This document shows, piece by piece, positions 16,233 to 23,455 of a DNA stretch of 64,000 nucleotides. A program made the translations under genes and the position numbers. The stretch spans positions 1 to 64,000 of the forward strand of contig CAMAUL010000004.1 of the NCBI GenBank assembly GCA_945861405.1. Reading direction: 5' to 3'. Positions within the stretch are counted from its first letter, which is position 1. Each line of letters starts with the position of its first letter. Under the pieces are notes generated by a model. That model ran no database searches. It was given only the letters and a program-made list of their open reading frames with translations, and was not told the origin of the DNA. This DNA is from Candidatus Methylobacter oryzae. Lineage in GTDB: Bacteria > Pseudomonadota > Gammaproteobacteria > Methylococcales > Methylomonadaceae.

Positions 16233-17345
16233 TTATTTACCCATAAACTGCCCAAACGCACGGCTGCCCTCGCCGGTTTTAATGGTATCTATCACTTTCA
16301 GGGTTCTGGCATCAATCACAGAAACATTGCCGTCAAACCAGTTAGCCACGTAGACATGCCGGTCATCCGGATGGGTGCTGATGCCTTCGGGTTTGGTGCC
16401 CACGGTAATCAGGGCGATTTCCTTTAATGTTTCGGTATCGATAACAGAAACCGAGCCGTCATCCTGATTGGTCACCAACAGACGGCTGTCGTTCAGCGCC
16501 AGCGCCGTTGCATACGGCAACATGTTGACCTTGACGGTAGCGATGGGTTTCATCCTGGCCGTTTCCACGACGGTGACATCATCGCTTTTTACGTTGGCGA
16601 CATAAATGCGCTCGCCCCTGGCATCAATGGTGAGTCCAAACGGGTGCGTTCCAACTTCTGCGGTTTTCTTAACGGTCAATGTCTTCAGGTCGATCTGGGA
16701 AACCGAATTGCTGATCCGGTTGGCGACGTATAACCAGCGATTATCGGGGCTGACGACCAAGCCCGAAGGCGATTCGCCGACAGCTATCGTTTTAATTATC
16801 TGTAGACTGTCGGAATCAATAACCGAGACGGTATTGTTATACCAGTCTGCCACATAAATCCGCTTGCCATCCGGGCCGACCGCTATACCCAACGTGCCGT
16901 CATTGACAGCAACCTTGGCGATGACTTCGCGTTTTTGGGTATCGACGACGGCGAAGCCTTTGGCTTCCGGGGTGCTGACATAGATTTTGCCGCCGTCAGG
17001 TGCAACGGCTACGCCTGCCGGTTTACCGGGAACGGCTATCGTATCGACTACATTGCCCGTTGCGGTATCGATAACGGATACGCTATCGCCCAGTTGATTG
17101 CTAATGTAGGCAAAGCTTGCCGCTCCCAGCTCACGCCCCTTGCCTACGTCCTTGTAGGCAAAAGGCTGGGCTGCCAGCGGTGTAGATAAAAAGGCTGTAG
17201 CGATGCAAATCGCCACAGCCTTATCGCCAAGGATGGTGTGTATGCCACTAGCCAGCCGGGAGCTGGCGTGGTGGCGATCACCAAAGATGGTGCGTATGCC
17301 GCAAACCAGCCGGGAGCTGGTGCGGCGGTAGTTCACTGGGAACAC
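16233..17345 (-). CDS. YVTN/YncE-type beta-propeller protein, probably exported
   Basis: A 370-residue protein. From about residue 75 on, it is a tandem array of beta-propeller blades, each with YVAN or YVTN-like strands, VSVID turns and a following TIxVG segment (ISNQLGDSVSVIDTATG is the first). Such propellers are periplasmic binding or scaffold proteins, and some sit beside quinoprotein dehydrogenases. A hydrophobic signal-like stretch ends in LAAQPFA near residue 62. The first roughly 40 residues are encoded by two tandem copies of an interspersed repeat, so the annotated N-terminus is unusual. GTG at 17345 has AGGA nine bases upstream. A GTG just before AICIATAF would give a very short signal with no basic residue. 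It follows the SRPBCC gene by 10 bp, so they form an operon. Confidence 0.85.
   Translation of the reverse strand: MFPVNYRRTSSRLVCGIRTIFGDRHHASSRLASGIHTILGDKAVAICIATAFLSTPLAAQPFAYKDVGKGRELGAASFAYISNQLGDSVSVIDTATGNVVDTIAVPGKPAGVAVAPDGGKIYVSTPEAKGFAVVDTQKREVIAKVAVNDGTLGIAVGPDGKRIYVADWYNNTVSVIDSDSLQIIKTIAVGESPSGLVVSPDNRWLYVANRISNSVSQIDLKTLTVKKTAEVGTHPFGLTIDARGERIYVANVKSDDVTVVETARMKPIATVKVNMLPYATALALNDSRLLVTNQDDGSVSVIDTETLKEIALITVGTKPEGISTHPDDRHVYVANWFDGNVSVIDARTLKVIDTIKTGEGSRAFGQFMGK
17221..17321 (-). repeat. Two tandem copies of the CGGGA-loop hairpin repeat
   Basis: Units at 17221-17267 and 17275-17321 (about 47 bp each, period 54). Each has the hairpin GCCAGC-CGGGA-GCTGGC or ACCAGC-CGGGA-GCTGGT next to a shared arm reading GGATGGTGTGTATGCC or AAGATGGTGCGTATGCC. 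Further copies are at 45574-45620 and 61245-61290. Here the pair lies in the N-terminal coding region of the propeller gene. Confidence 0.85.
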
Positions 17346-17355
17346 TCGCTAAATC

Positions 17356-17919
17356 CTACTTTTCAGCCAATTTTTTCAGGTTAATTAATCCTGTTTCCAA
17401 AATGGCTTTTACTGTTGAGTTAGCGGCTTCTTCGTTCATTTCTTCCGGTGGATTGTTGTTCATGTAGGCGCGGTAATAACCGGCTTTCCAGATAACTTCA
17501 GTCTTACCGCCTTTATCGGCCAATTCAATACTTGCCGCGTAATCATTGACGGGTAACGCTGGGACTTTTTCTTCTGCACCGGCATGAGTAATGGTTTTAG
17601 ATGAGCTCATTTCAGTGATTTTATAAGCATAAGACATTTTCTTGTCGTCATACTTTTTTAATTCTTCGGTAATCGTGCCGCCGTCTTTTAAGGTCAGAAC
17701 ACGGATCGCACCTTTAGTATTGCCGCCCTTAACAGTTGTATTAAAAATATCAGGATGCCAGGACATATCGCCATACTCTTTAATAAGACCCCAGACTTTT
17801 TCAGCTGGCGCGTTGATGGTGATTTTCTCTTCGGCTTTTTGACGCACAGGGCCATGTGCACTAGCTATTGAGGTAAAAAAGAACAGCAAAACTGAAACAA
17901 ATAAAGTGATTTTCTTCAT
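17356..17919 (-). CDS. SRPBCC-fold exported protein (polyketide cyclase/START-like)
   Basis: A 187-residue protein with a clear Sec signal peptide (KKITLFVSVLLFFFTSIASA, cleavage after ASA). A helix-grip SRPBCC domain follows: INAPAEKVWGLIKEYGDMSWHPD at the start, LTLKDGGTITEELKKYD in the middle and a long C-terminal helix. The family binds hydrophobic ligands in a deep pocket; the ligand here is unknown. Being periplasmic is less common for this fold. The gene is followed at 10 bp by the beta-propeller gene and probably forms its operon. No catalytic residues can be assigned. Confidence 0.85.
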   Translation of the reverse strand: MKKITLFVSVLLFFFTSIASAHGPVRQKAEEKITINAPAEKVWGLIKEYGDMSWHPDIFNTTVKGGNTKGAIRVLTLKDGGTITEELKKYDDKKMSYAYKITEMSSSKTITHAGAEEKVPALPVNDYAASIELADKGGKTEVIWKAGYYRAYMNNNPPEEMNEEAANSTVKAILETGLINLKKLAEK

Positions 17920-18094
17920 ATTAACTTACCCTTTGGGAACATAAAAACTAAAACGCGCATTATATGACAACCAAGCTCTGCAAGCATCAGCTTAAGACAA
18001 TTTAAAACAGAATATTAAGAAACAAGTCAGACAAATCGCAATTGTCAGCGTTTATTATCACGCTATGCTATTTGCTATTACTGACGACGACTAC

Positions 18095-18144
18095 TGCTGA
18101 TGCTGATGCTGATGCTGATGGTGTCGTGGTGGTGGTGGTGGTGG
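18095..18144 (+). repeat. Hexanucleotide and trinucleotide microsatellites
   Basis: TGCTGA repeated four times (18095-18118) is followed within a few bases by a GTG run of about six units (18126-18144). The tract lies in the gap between two minus-strand genes, upstream of the SRPBCC gene and downstream of the OmpA-type lipoprotein terminator. The frame across it encodes only Ala-Asp and poly-Val and is not a gene. Confidence 0.9.
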
Positions 18145-18163
18145 GATATTCAGTAAGACAAGG

Positions 18164-18193
18164 CCCCTGTAGTCATTATAATAACTACAGGGG
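18164..18193 (-). terminator. Rho-independent terminator of the OmpA-type lipoprotein gene
   Basis: A 10-bp perfect stem, CCCCTGTAGT with ACTACAGGGG and a 10-nt AT-rich loop, lies 13 bp past the stop codon on the minus strand. The tail CCTTGTCTTACTG is moderately T-rich. Confidence 0.75.
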
Positions 18194-18205
18194 ATTTGAT
18201 GAGGA

Positions 18206-18910
18206 TTATTTCAAATCGGGACAATCGGCATAAGCAGGATGAACGGTAATCATGGACACTACCCGATTATTCTGATTGCGGGTGTTAGTCGGCCCGGCAG
18301 CTTCACCCATAGCTTTTATATGCAATTGCTCCATCTTGGCTCCATGTTTGACCAACATTTCACTGACAAAGGCAGCTCTTCTTTCAGACAGATTCTGATT
18401 GCGTGCTGCATTGCCGACAGTATCGGTATAAGCGACCACATCAGCAGTAACAGTCGGATGAGTCGCCAGATAGGTGCCTAGAATAGCAATTTCATGTTCC
18501 TCGGATTGATAAGATGTCGCACTACCATTTGCGAAAAATACCGCAGTGTGTTGAGCTGAGGCTGGTTCATCATTCAAATGATTCTGACTGTGCACCTGTG
18601 TCAACCACTGACACATTTCTTTTTCCGATGCTAACCGATGCTCGGCTGCCGCTTGAGCAGCATCTTTAGCCTTTTGCTGGTCATTAATATTCCAGTAATG
18701 ATCATCTTTCCAATGCGCTAAAGCTTTATCCGCTTCAGCCAATTTTTTCTCGGCTTGCTCCTCATGCATAATAGCTTGGCGATAATGACCGGCATTTGCA
18801 GCGTCGATTCCAGAGCTTAAACCGGGAATATCTTTCTGTGGCGTCGCACTGCAAGCCGCAAGAGTGGCTACTAATACGGCAAATGGCACGTAAATATATT
18901 GTTTGTTCAT
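18206..18910 (-). CDS. OmpA-family lipoprotein
   Basis: A 234-residue lipoprotein from the ATG at 18910, which has AAGGA seven bases upstream; a TTG at 18928 is the longer alternative. The signal ends in the lipobox LAAC. The middle section (about 25-110) is helical and rich in Ala, Glu and Lys. The C-terminal OmpA/MotB domain carries the peptidoglycan-binding signature YTDTVGNAARNQNLSERRA. The protein would tether the outer membrane to peptidoglycan. The N-terminal helical part resembles lipoproteins that bundle or oligomerise; no specific family is recognised. It is a single gene with its own terminator. Confidence 0.88.
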   Translation of the reverse strand: MNKQYIYVPFAVLVATLAACSATPQKDIPGLSSGIDAANAGHYRQAIMHEEQAEKKLAEADKALAHWKDDHYWNINDQQKAKDAAQAAAEHRLASEKEMCQWLTQVHSQNHLNDEPASAQHTAVFFANGSATSYQSEEHEIAILGTYLATHPTVTADVVAYTDTVGNAARNQNLSERRAAFVSEMLVKHGAKMEQLHIKAMGEAAGPTNTRNQNNRVVSMITVHPAYADCPDLK

Positions 18911-18990
18911 AAGTTTATCCTTTTTCAATCCTAACCAAACGCCATTTTATGGCGAATGAATACAACGATTATTTAATGGGCCAATAGGGC

Positions 18991-19398
18991 TTATTCGCCG
19001 TCATCCAACGGCCCGTAGGTCGTCCAGAATCCTGGCAAATGGAGACCAAAGTAACGGGTATCTTCGCTAAAACGATCCCATACATAAGGCGGCGTGATGA
19101 AGTCTTTAGTAGGGATAGGGGCAGTAATCAATTCCGCCGCGCCCACTGTGGTTCGACCGACTGTTTGCATGACTCCACGCAACAGACCCCAAGTCACTCC
19201 AACAAAAACATTTTGATCGTGACTGATGTTGGCAATGTTTTTCGGTATTTCGACAACGCCAGTCGCTATATTTGCAAATCCTTGGCCTAATTTAGAGCCT
19301 ACACCTGATAGATAACTGTGCTCACCCGCATAAGCCGATCCTGTTGACAATAATGCGCTGCAAAGTACACAGGCAGAAAAGAGGTTTTTCTTATTCAT
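18991..19398 (-). CDS. Exported TIGR04073-like exosortase-associated protein
   Basis: A 135-residue protein with a Sec signal peptide ending in GSAYA. The mature part has the features I associate with the TIGR04073 family: a GxKLGxGFANIATGVVEIPKNI stretch, a Gly-rich WGLLRGVMQTVGRTTVGAAELIT helix and a TAPIPTKDFITPPY motif. TIGR04073 proteins are found in genomes with exosortase/PEP-CTERM systems, but their molecular role is unknown. No exosortase is in this window. The gene ends 81 bp upstream of the lipoprotein start and might share its promoter region. The match is from memory of the family pattern, not a search. Confidence 0.7.
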   Translation of the reverse strand: MNKKNLFSACVLCSALLSTGSAYAGEHSYLSGVGSKLGQGFANIATGVVEIPKNIANISHDQNVFVGVTWGLLRGVMQTVGRTTVGAAELITAPIPTKDFITPPYVWDRFSEDTRYFGLHLPGFWTTYGPLDDGE

Positions 19399-19673
19399 TA
19401 TTTGGTTCCTCGTTCAATGTTTAATCTGTCGGATCTTTAATATGATCTAAATTCAGTTAAATCATAAAGTTGACCTAACATGCCAAGTTAAGGGAACCTT
19501 GAATCTTAAAATCCCCTTAAATTAACATTAACTTAACATTAGAATAATGTCAAATATCTACCATATCGATTAATATTTAATATATAAATATCAATAGTAC
19601 AATATAAATTTGTAAATATATATTTTCGGGTTATTGCACATCATGCCTGATATAAAGAGATTAATAACAAGCC

Positions 19674-20828
19674 TTATTTTTCAATAATGGCCAGCTTGTC
19701 AGCCTCAATTCCGAGTAATAACTCACCTTTTAACAGACCTACTAATTCCCTGCCAGCCATTTTAAAACGCCAGCCGTGCAACAATGGACACTCCTCATCG
19801 TCATCGAACAACAACACTTCCAGATCCTTACGTGTCGCAAGAATAACCGGATTTAACAAGTTTTCTTCAGCGCGTATTCTGACCAGTGCCGTCAAAATAT
19901 CCAGTATCGCTTCCTGCTGCTGCGTTTTTTTAGCAGGTCGGCCTTTTTCGTTCAAGGGTATCGGCGCACGATCCTTGGCAGCCGTAATCAACTGACACAG
20001 TTCTGCGCCATAGCGATTAACCGCACGCTCATTAATGCCGCGTACATTGGCTAATTCGCTCACCGTTTCCGGTTGCAGTTTGGCCAGATCGAACAGCATC
20101 TCGTCGCGCAACAGCCAACTCTTGGGGCGATCTTCAGTCTGTGCGGTTTTTTCCCGCCATTCGGCCAAAGTTTGAACAATGGCTAATTGCCTGCCGGTAA
20201 GCTTGTTTTTGCCTTTAATTTTCAACCAGGCTTTTTCAGGCTTTACCTGATAAAGGTCAGGATTGGTCAATTCAGCAAAGTCACGCTCCAACCAATCTAC
20301 CCGCCCCAGTTCGGCTAATTTCTGCAACATCATTTGATAAATCTTGCATAAATAAATCACATCATCCGCAGCATATTGAATTTCCGCATCAATCAATGGC
20401 CGCTTGCTCCAATCCGCACGGGTATGCGCCTTGTTTAAATTCACATTTAACAGACTGGAAACCAGCATTGCGTACCCAGGATTCTCCTGAAAACCCAGCA
20501 ATGGGGCTGCGATTTGGGTGTCAAAAAGCGGCTCGGGTAACTTGCCGGTTAATTGATAAAAGATTTCCAAATCCTGCCGACAGGAATGAAACACTTTGAC
20601 GATGGATGGGCTGTATAGAACTTCAAAAAGGATGTCCAGCGAGGGTAATGCGATGGGATCAACACAAGCCACCCATTCCGGCGTTGCTATTTGCAACAGG
20701 CAAAACTTCGGATAATAGGTTTTTTCCCGCAAGAATTCAGTGTCAAGAGCCAGCCAAGGTTCTTTTTTTATCTGCTCGCACAGCTTAGCCAGTTGATCGG
20801 GGGTATTGATATATTGGATGTTGGTCAT
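19674..20828 (-). CDS. rnd: Ribonuclease D
   Basis: A 3'-5' exoribonuclease of the DEDDy family that trims tRNA and other stable RNA ends; 384 residues here against 375 in E. coli. Exo motif I is LALDTEFLREKTYYP, motif II includes KVFHSCRQDLEIF, and motif III is IQYAADDVIYL, giving all four acidic residues and the tyrosine. An HRDC domain follows (about residues 210-290), with a family-typical C-terminal helical region. The ATG at 20828 yields MTNIQYINTPDQL; a longer frame starting at 20870 has no family support. It is divergently arranged with the downstream MBL-fold gene at 20938. Confidence 0.95.
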   Translation of the reverse strand: MTNIQYINTPDQLAKLCEQIKKEPWLALDTEFLREKTYYPKFCLLQIATPEWVACVDPIALPSLDILFEVLYSPSIVKVFHSCRQDLEIFYQLTGKLPEPLFDTQIAAPLLGFQENPGYAMLVSSLLNVNLNKAHTRADWSKRPLIDAEIQYAADDVIYLCKIYQMMLQKLAELGRVDWLERDFAELTNPDLYQVKPEKAWLKIKGKNKLTGRQLAIVQTLAEWREKTAQTEDRPKSWLLRDEMLFDLAKLQPETVSELANVRGINERAVNRYGAELCQLITAAKDRAPIPLNEKGRPAKKTQQQEAILDILTALVRIRAEENLLNPVILATRKDLEVLLFDDDEECPLLHGWRFKMAGRELVGLLKGELLLGIEADKLAIIEK

Positions 20829-20937
20829 TATAGTTAAACAAGCTGTCGTTAATACACCGTTAAAATTCACACATTTTACGGTTAAGGTGGTTTTCTATTT
20901 TTAATGATAGAATTGGTTTTTTTGTCTTCACTTGCCC

Positions 20938-21570
20938 ATGCGCTTTTGTATTATTCCGGTTACCCCTTATCAGCAGAACTGTTCCTTACTGATTTGCAAA
21001 CAAACCCAAAAAGCCGCCATTGTCGATCCCGGCGGCGATATTGAGCTAATTTTAGAAGCCATCACCAGGGAAAAAGTGTCGCCCGAATCCATCTTGATCA
21101 CCCACGGGCATCTTGACCATATCGGCGCGACCGCAGAACTCGCAACCCGGCTTTCCATTCCTGTTATTGGCCCTCATCAAGACGACCAGTTCTGGATTGA
21201 CGCGATTCCAGAGCAATGCCAGACTTTTCGATTCCCGGCCTGCGAATCATTTACGCCGTCACGGTGGTTAAGTCAGGGTGATATTATTGACATTGGCGAA
21301 GTAGAACTGGATGTGTTTCACTGCCCTGGTCATACACCGGGACATGTGGTTTTTGTTCACCGCAACACGAAACTAGCTATCGTCGGCGATGTGTTATTTA
21401 AAGGGTCAATCGGCCGAACCGACTTACCAAAAGGCGATTTCAATACCTTGATTGATTCCATCAAAAATAATTTATGGCCGTTGGGCGAACAGTTTGCTTT
21501 TATTCCTGGTCACGGCCCGATGTCCACTTTTGGCGAAGAAATGCTCAGCAATCCCTACGTCAATATCTAA
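20938..21570 (+). CDS. Metallo-beta-lactamase-fold hydrolase, GloB/YcbL type
   Basis: A 210-residue glyoxalase II-like thioester hydrolase. The metal-binding motif is THGHLDHIG, followed by HCPGHTPGHVVF, the GDVLF aspartate and PGHGPMST, which together supply the binuclear zinc site. It lacks the C-terminal helical domain of classical GloB, so it belongs to the short YcbL-like group whose substrate is broader. It may detoxify S-lactoylglutathione or another thioester. The ATG at 20938 is preferred; a TTG two codons upstream is possible. Its 3' end overlaps the convergent DbpA-domain gene by 4 bp. Confidence 0.9.
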   Translation: MRFCIIPVTPYQQNCSLLICKQTQKAAIVDPGGDIELILEAITREKVSPESILITHGHLDHIGATAELATRLSIPVIGPHQDDQFWIDAIPEQCQTFRFPACESFTPSRWLSQGDIIDIGEVELDVFHCPGHTPGHVVFVHRNTKLAIVGDVLFKGSIGRTDLPKGDFNTLIDSIKNNLWPLGEQFAFIPGHGPMSTFGEEMLSNPYVNI

Positions 21571-22115
21571 TCCTTGTCCTGTTCAATTTGCTTAACCGTC
21601 AAGAATTGATCAGAACTGCTGTTAACAAGCTGAGGAACATGCCCCCTTCCGCGCCGTCCACGGTTGTTGCCGCGCTTTTTATTACGTGCTTTTACCCGTT
21701 TTATATCCAGCTTATGTTGTTTGATTTCCACCGATTTTAAATGCAGGAATATATCCTGGGGCATTTCATCAGGCAACTCCACAAGCGTGTAGTCACCTTG
21801 AATATTAATAATATTAATATTTTTTTTATCGACGCCAGACTCTTCAATCAATATTTTTTTAAGTTCTTCTGCGGTAACCTGATGTTTGAATCCCACATCC
21901 AGGCGGTAGCGAACTATTTTAATACCCGGCTGAGTAATAGCCGCCGACAAGTCATGTTGGGAAGACCTTAACTGCCCAAGGCTAATGACAAATCTGCCGG
22001 GAGTAGATTTGCACTGGCCCGAAGGGTGCATGACAGGGAGGTCATGCATGAATTCACCCCTACAGTCCGCTTTTGGAGTCACATCCAAGCTATCATGTTT
22101 ATTATTGCCGCTCAT
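21567..22115 (-). CDS. Stand-alone DbpA-type RNA-binding domain protein
   Basis: A 182-residue protein. The recognisable part is residues about 60-145, a DbpA-like RNA-binding domain as found at the C-terminus of DEAD-box helicases: KIVRYRLDVGFKHQV, GVDKKNINIINIQGDYTLVELP and DIFLHLKSV. No helicase core is present. A basic, Gly/Arg-rich segment (KRGNNRGRRGRG) follows and would add RNA affinity. Residues about 8-42 are encoded by two palindromes (21989-22011 and 22027-22048), so the true N-terminus may be further downstream or may incorporate repeat DNA. It probably acts in ribosome assembly or RNA remodelling, by analogy only. Confidence 0.75.
   Translation of the reverse strand: MSGNNKHDSLDVTPKADCRGEFMHDLPVMHPSGQCKSTPGRFVISLGQLRSSQHDLSAAITQPGIKIVRYRLDVGFKHQVTAEELKKILIEESGVDKKNINIINIQGDYTLVELPDEMPQDIFLHLKSVEIKQHKLDIKRVKARNKKRGNNRGRRGRGHVPQLVNSSSDQFLTVKQIEQDKD
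21989..22048. repeat. Two palindromes inside the DbpA-domain gene, first with CGGGA loop
   Basis: CAAATCTGC-CGGGA-GTAGATTTG (21989-22011, one G.T pair) and TGCATGAC-agggag-GTCATGCA (22027-22048). The first shares its loop with the repeats at 17221-17321, 26172-26194, 45574 and 61245 but has a different stem. It falls in the N-terminal coding part of the gene, outside the conserved domain. Confidence 0.65.
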
Positions 22116-22150
22116 CCCGATCCTGAAGGGCTAACCCAAGCCACACTGTT

Positions 22151-23455
22151 TCAAAGCCTATCCTGTTTAATTTCCACAAACGCCTCGTCGCGCAATCGGC
22201 GCACCCAGAGCTCTGTTTCTTCTTCAATTTTCCGCTTACGAATAGCATCCCGCACTAGGTTTTTTTTGAACTCGCTGCTATCGTCTTTATTTTCCCGACC
22301 CAATACCTGAATAATGTGCCAACCAAACTGGGTCTGTACAGGCTCACTTACTTCGTTAATACCTAGTTTCACCATGGCTTCTTCAAACGGCTTAACCAAA
22401 TCGCCAGGCCCTACCCAGTCAAGTGAACCGCCTTTTAATGCCGAACCTTTATCATCTGAATGCGCCCGCGCCAATGCCGCAAAATCGTCACCATCTGCAA
22501 TACGGGCTTTTAATGCCAGCAAGCGCTTTTTTGCCTCGGCATCATCAACCAATTCATTGGTTTTAACTAATATATGCCGAACTTTAGTTTTGATAATCAT
22601 ATGATTATCCGTACTTTTTAGCTCCAACATTTTAATAATATGAAAACCGCTCGGACTGCGGATAGGTTCCGACACTTCGCCCTGCTTCATTTGACGGATT
22701 TCATTAACAAACAGGGTCGGTATTTCACTCATAGTGCGCCAACCCAAATCACCGCCCTTTAGGGCATTGGCATCATCTGAATCACTGATTGCGATCTGGC
22801 TGAAATCCTGTCCTGCCCGCAATTTCTTAACCAAGCCATCGGCCTTGCTCATCGCTTGTTGAATCTCTGTCGCTGACGCGCCTTCCTTAACGGCAATTAA
22901 TATATGACCCAGATGATACTGAGAAGACTCCTCACCGATTTTATCCTGGGTTTCCAGATAATGCTCGACTTCCCGGTCGGTCACCTTAATGCGCCCACCT
23001 ATCTCTCTTCCGCGTAACTGATTGATAATTATCTCATTACGCATATTGTCCAGAAAGCTTTGATAACTGATACCCTGCCCTTCCAGCTCTGCCCTGAATT
23101 GCTCCACATCCATATTATTTCTTCGGGCTATGTCTGCGGCAGAACTGTTAAACTGTTCTTCGCTGACCGTAATCCCTGCCTTCTCCGCTAACTGCCTCTG
23201 AAGTTTGTCAACTATCATTTTTTCCAACACTTGTTTGCGCAGCACATAAGCCGACGGAAGCGCAGCGCTACTTTGCTGGATTCGTTGTTCAATAACCGCC
23301 ACTTCTTTTTGTAATTCCCGTTCCAGGATGACGTCATCTTCAACCACGGCGACAATGGCATCGAGAATTTCAGCGTGCGCTAAAAAGCTGCCGAACAATA
23401 AATTACACAACAGTGCGACTACAACGACTCTTTTGATATTTTCTTGTTTGATCAT
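22151..23455 (-). CDS. surA: Periplasmic peptidyl-prolyl isomerase and outer-membrane protein chaperone SurA
   Basis: A 434-residue SurA (E. coli 428). The signal peptide ends in FLAHA. The N-terminal chaperone domain (AEILDAIVAVVEDDVILERELQKEV) is followed by two parvulin PPIase repeats, seen as YHLGHILIAVKEGAS and VRHILVKTNELVDD with their GGDLGWRTMSEIP and GGSLDWVGPGDLV segments, and the C-terminal helix. SurA escorts outer-membrane proteins including LptD. The start overlaps the lptD stop by 4 bp (ATGA), so it is coupled to lptD, the usual gammaproteobacterial order. The pdxA and ksgA genes that often follow are absent here. Confidence 0.97.
   Translation of the reverse strand: MIKQENIKRVVVVALLCNLLFGSFLAHAEILDAIVAVVEDDVILERELQKEVAVIEQRIQQSSAALPSAYVLRKQVLEKMIVDKLQRQLAEKAGITVSEEQFNSSAADIARRNNMDVEQFRAELEGQGISYQSFLDNMRNEIIINQLRGREIGGRIKVTDREVEHYLETQDKIGEESSQYHLGHILIAVKEGASATEIQQAMSKADGLVKKLRAGQDFSQIAISDSDDANALKGGDLGWRTMSEIPTLFVNEIRQMKQGEVSEPIRSPSGFHIIKMLELKSTDNHMIIKTKVRHILVKTNELVDDAEAKKRLLALKARIADGDDFAALARAHSDDKGSALKGGSLDWVGPGDLVKPFEEAMVKLGINEVSEPVQTQFGWHIIQVLGRENKDDSSEFKKNLVRDAIRKRKIEEETELWVRRLRDEAFVEIKQDRL

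Noticed and set aside
18042..18233. 63-residue frame containing repeated Ala-Asp and poly-Val
   Set aside because: It is a translation of the TGCTGA and GTG microsatellites and of a terminator, not a gene.
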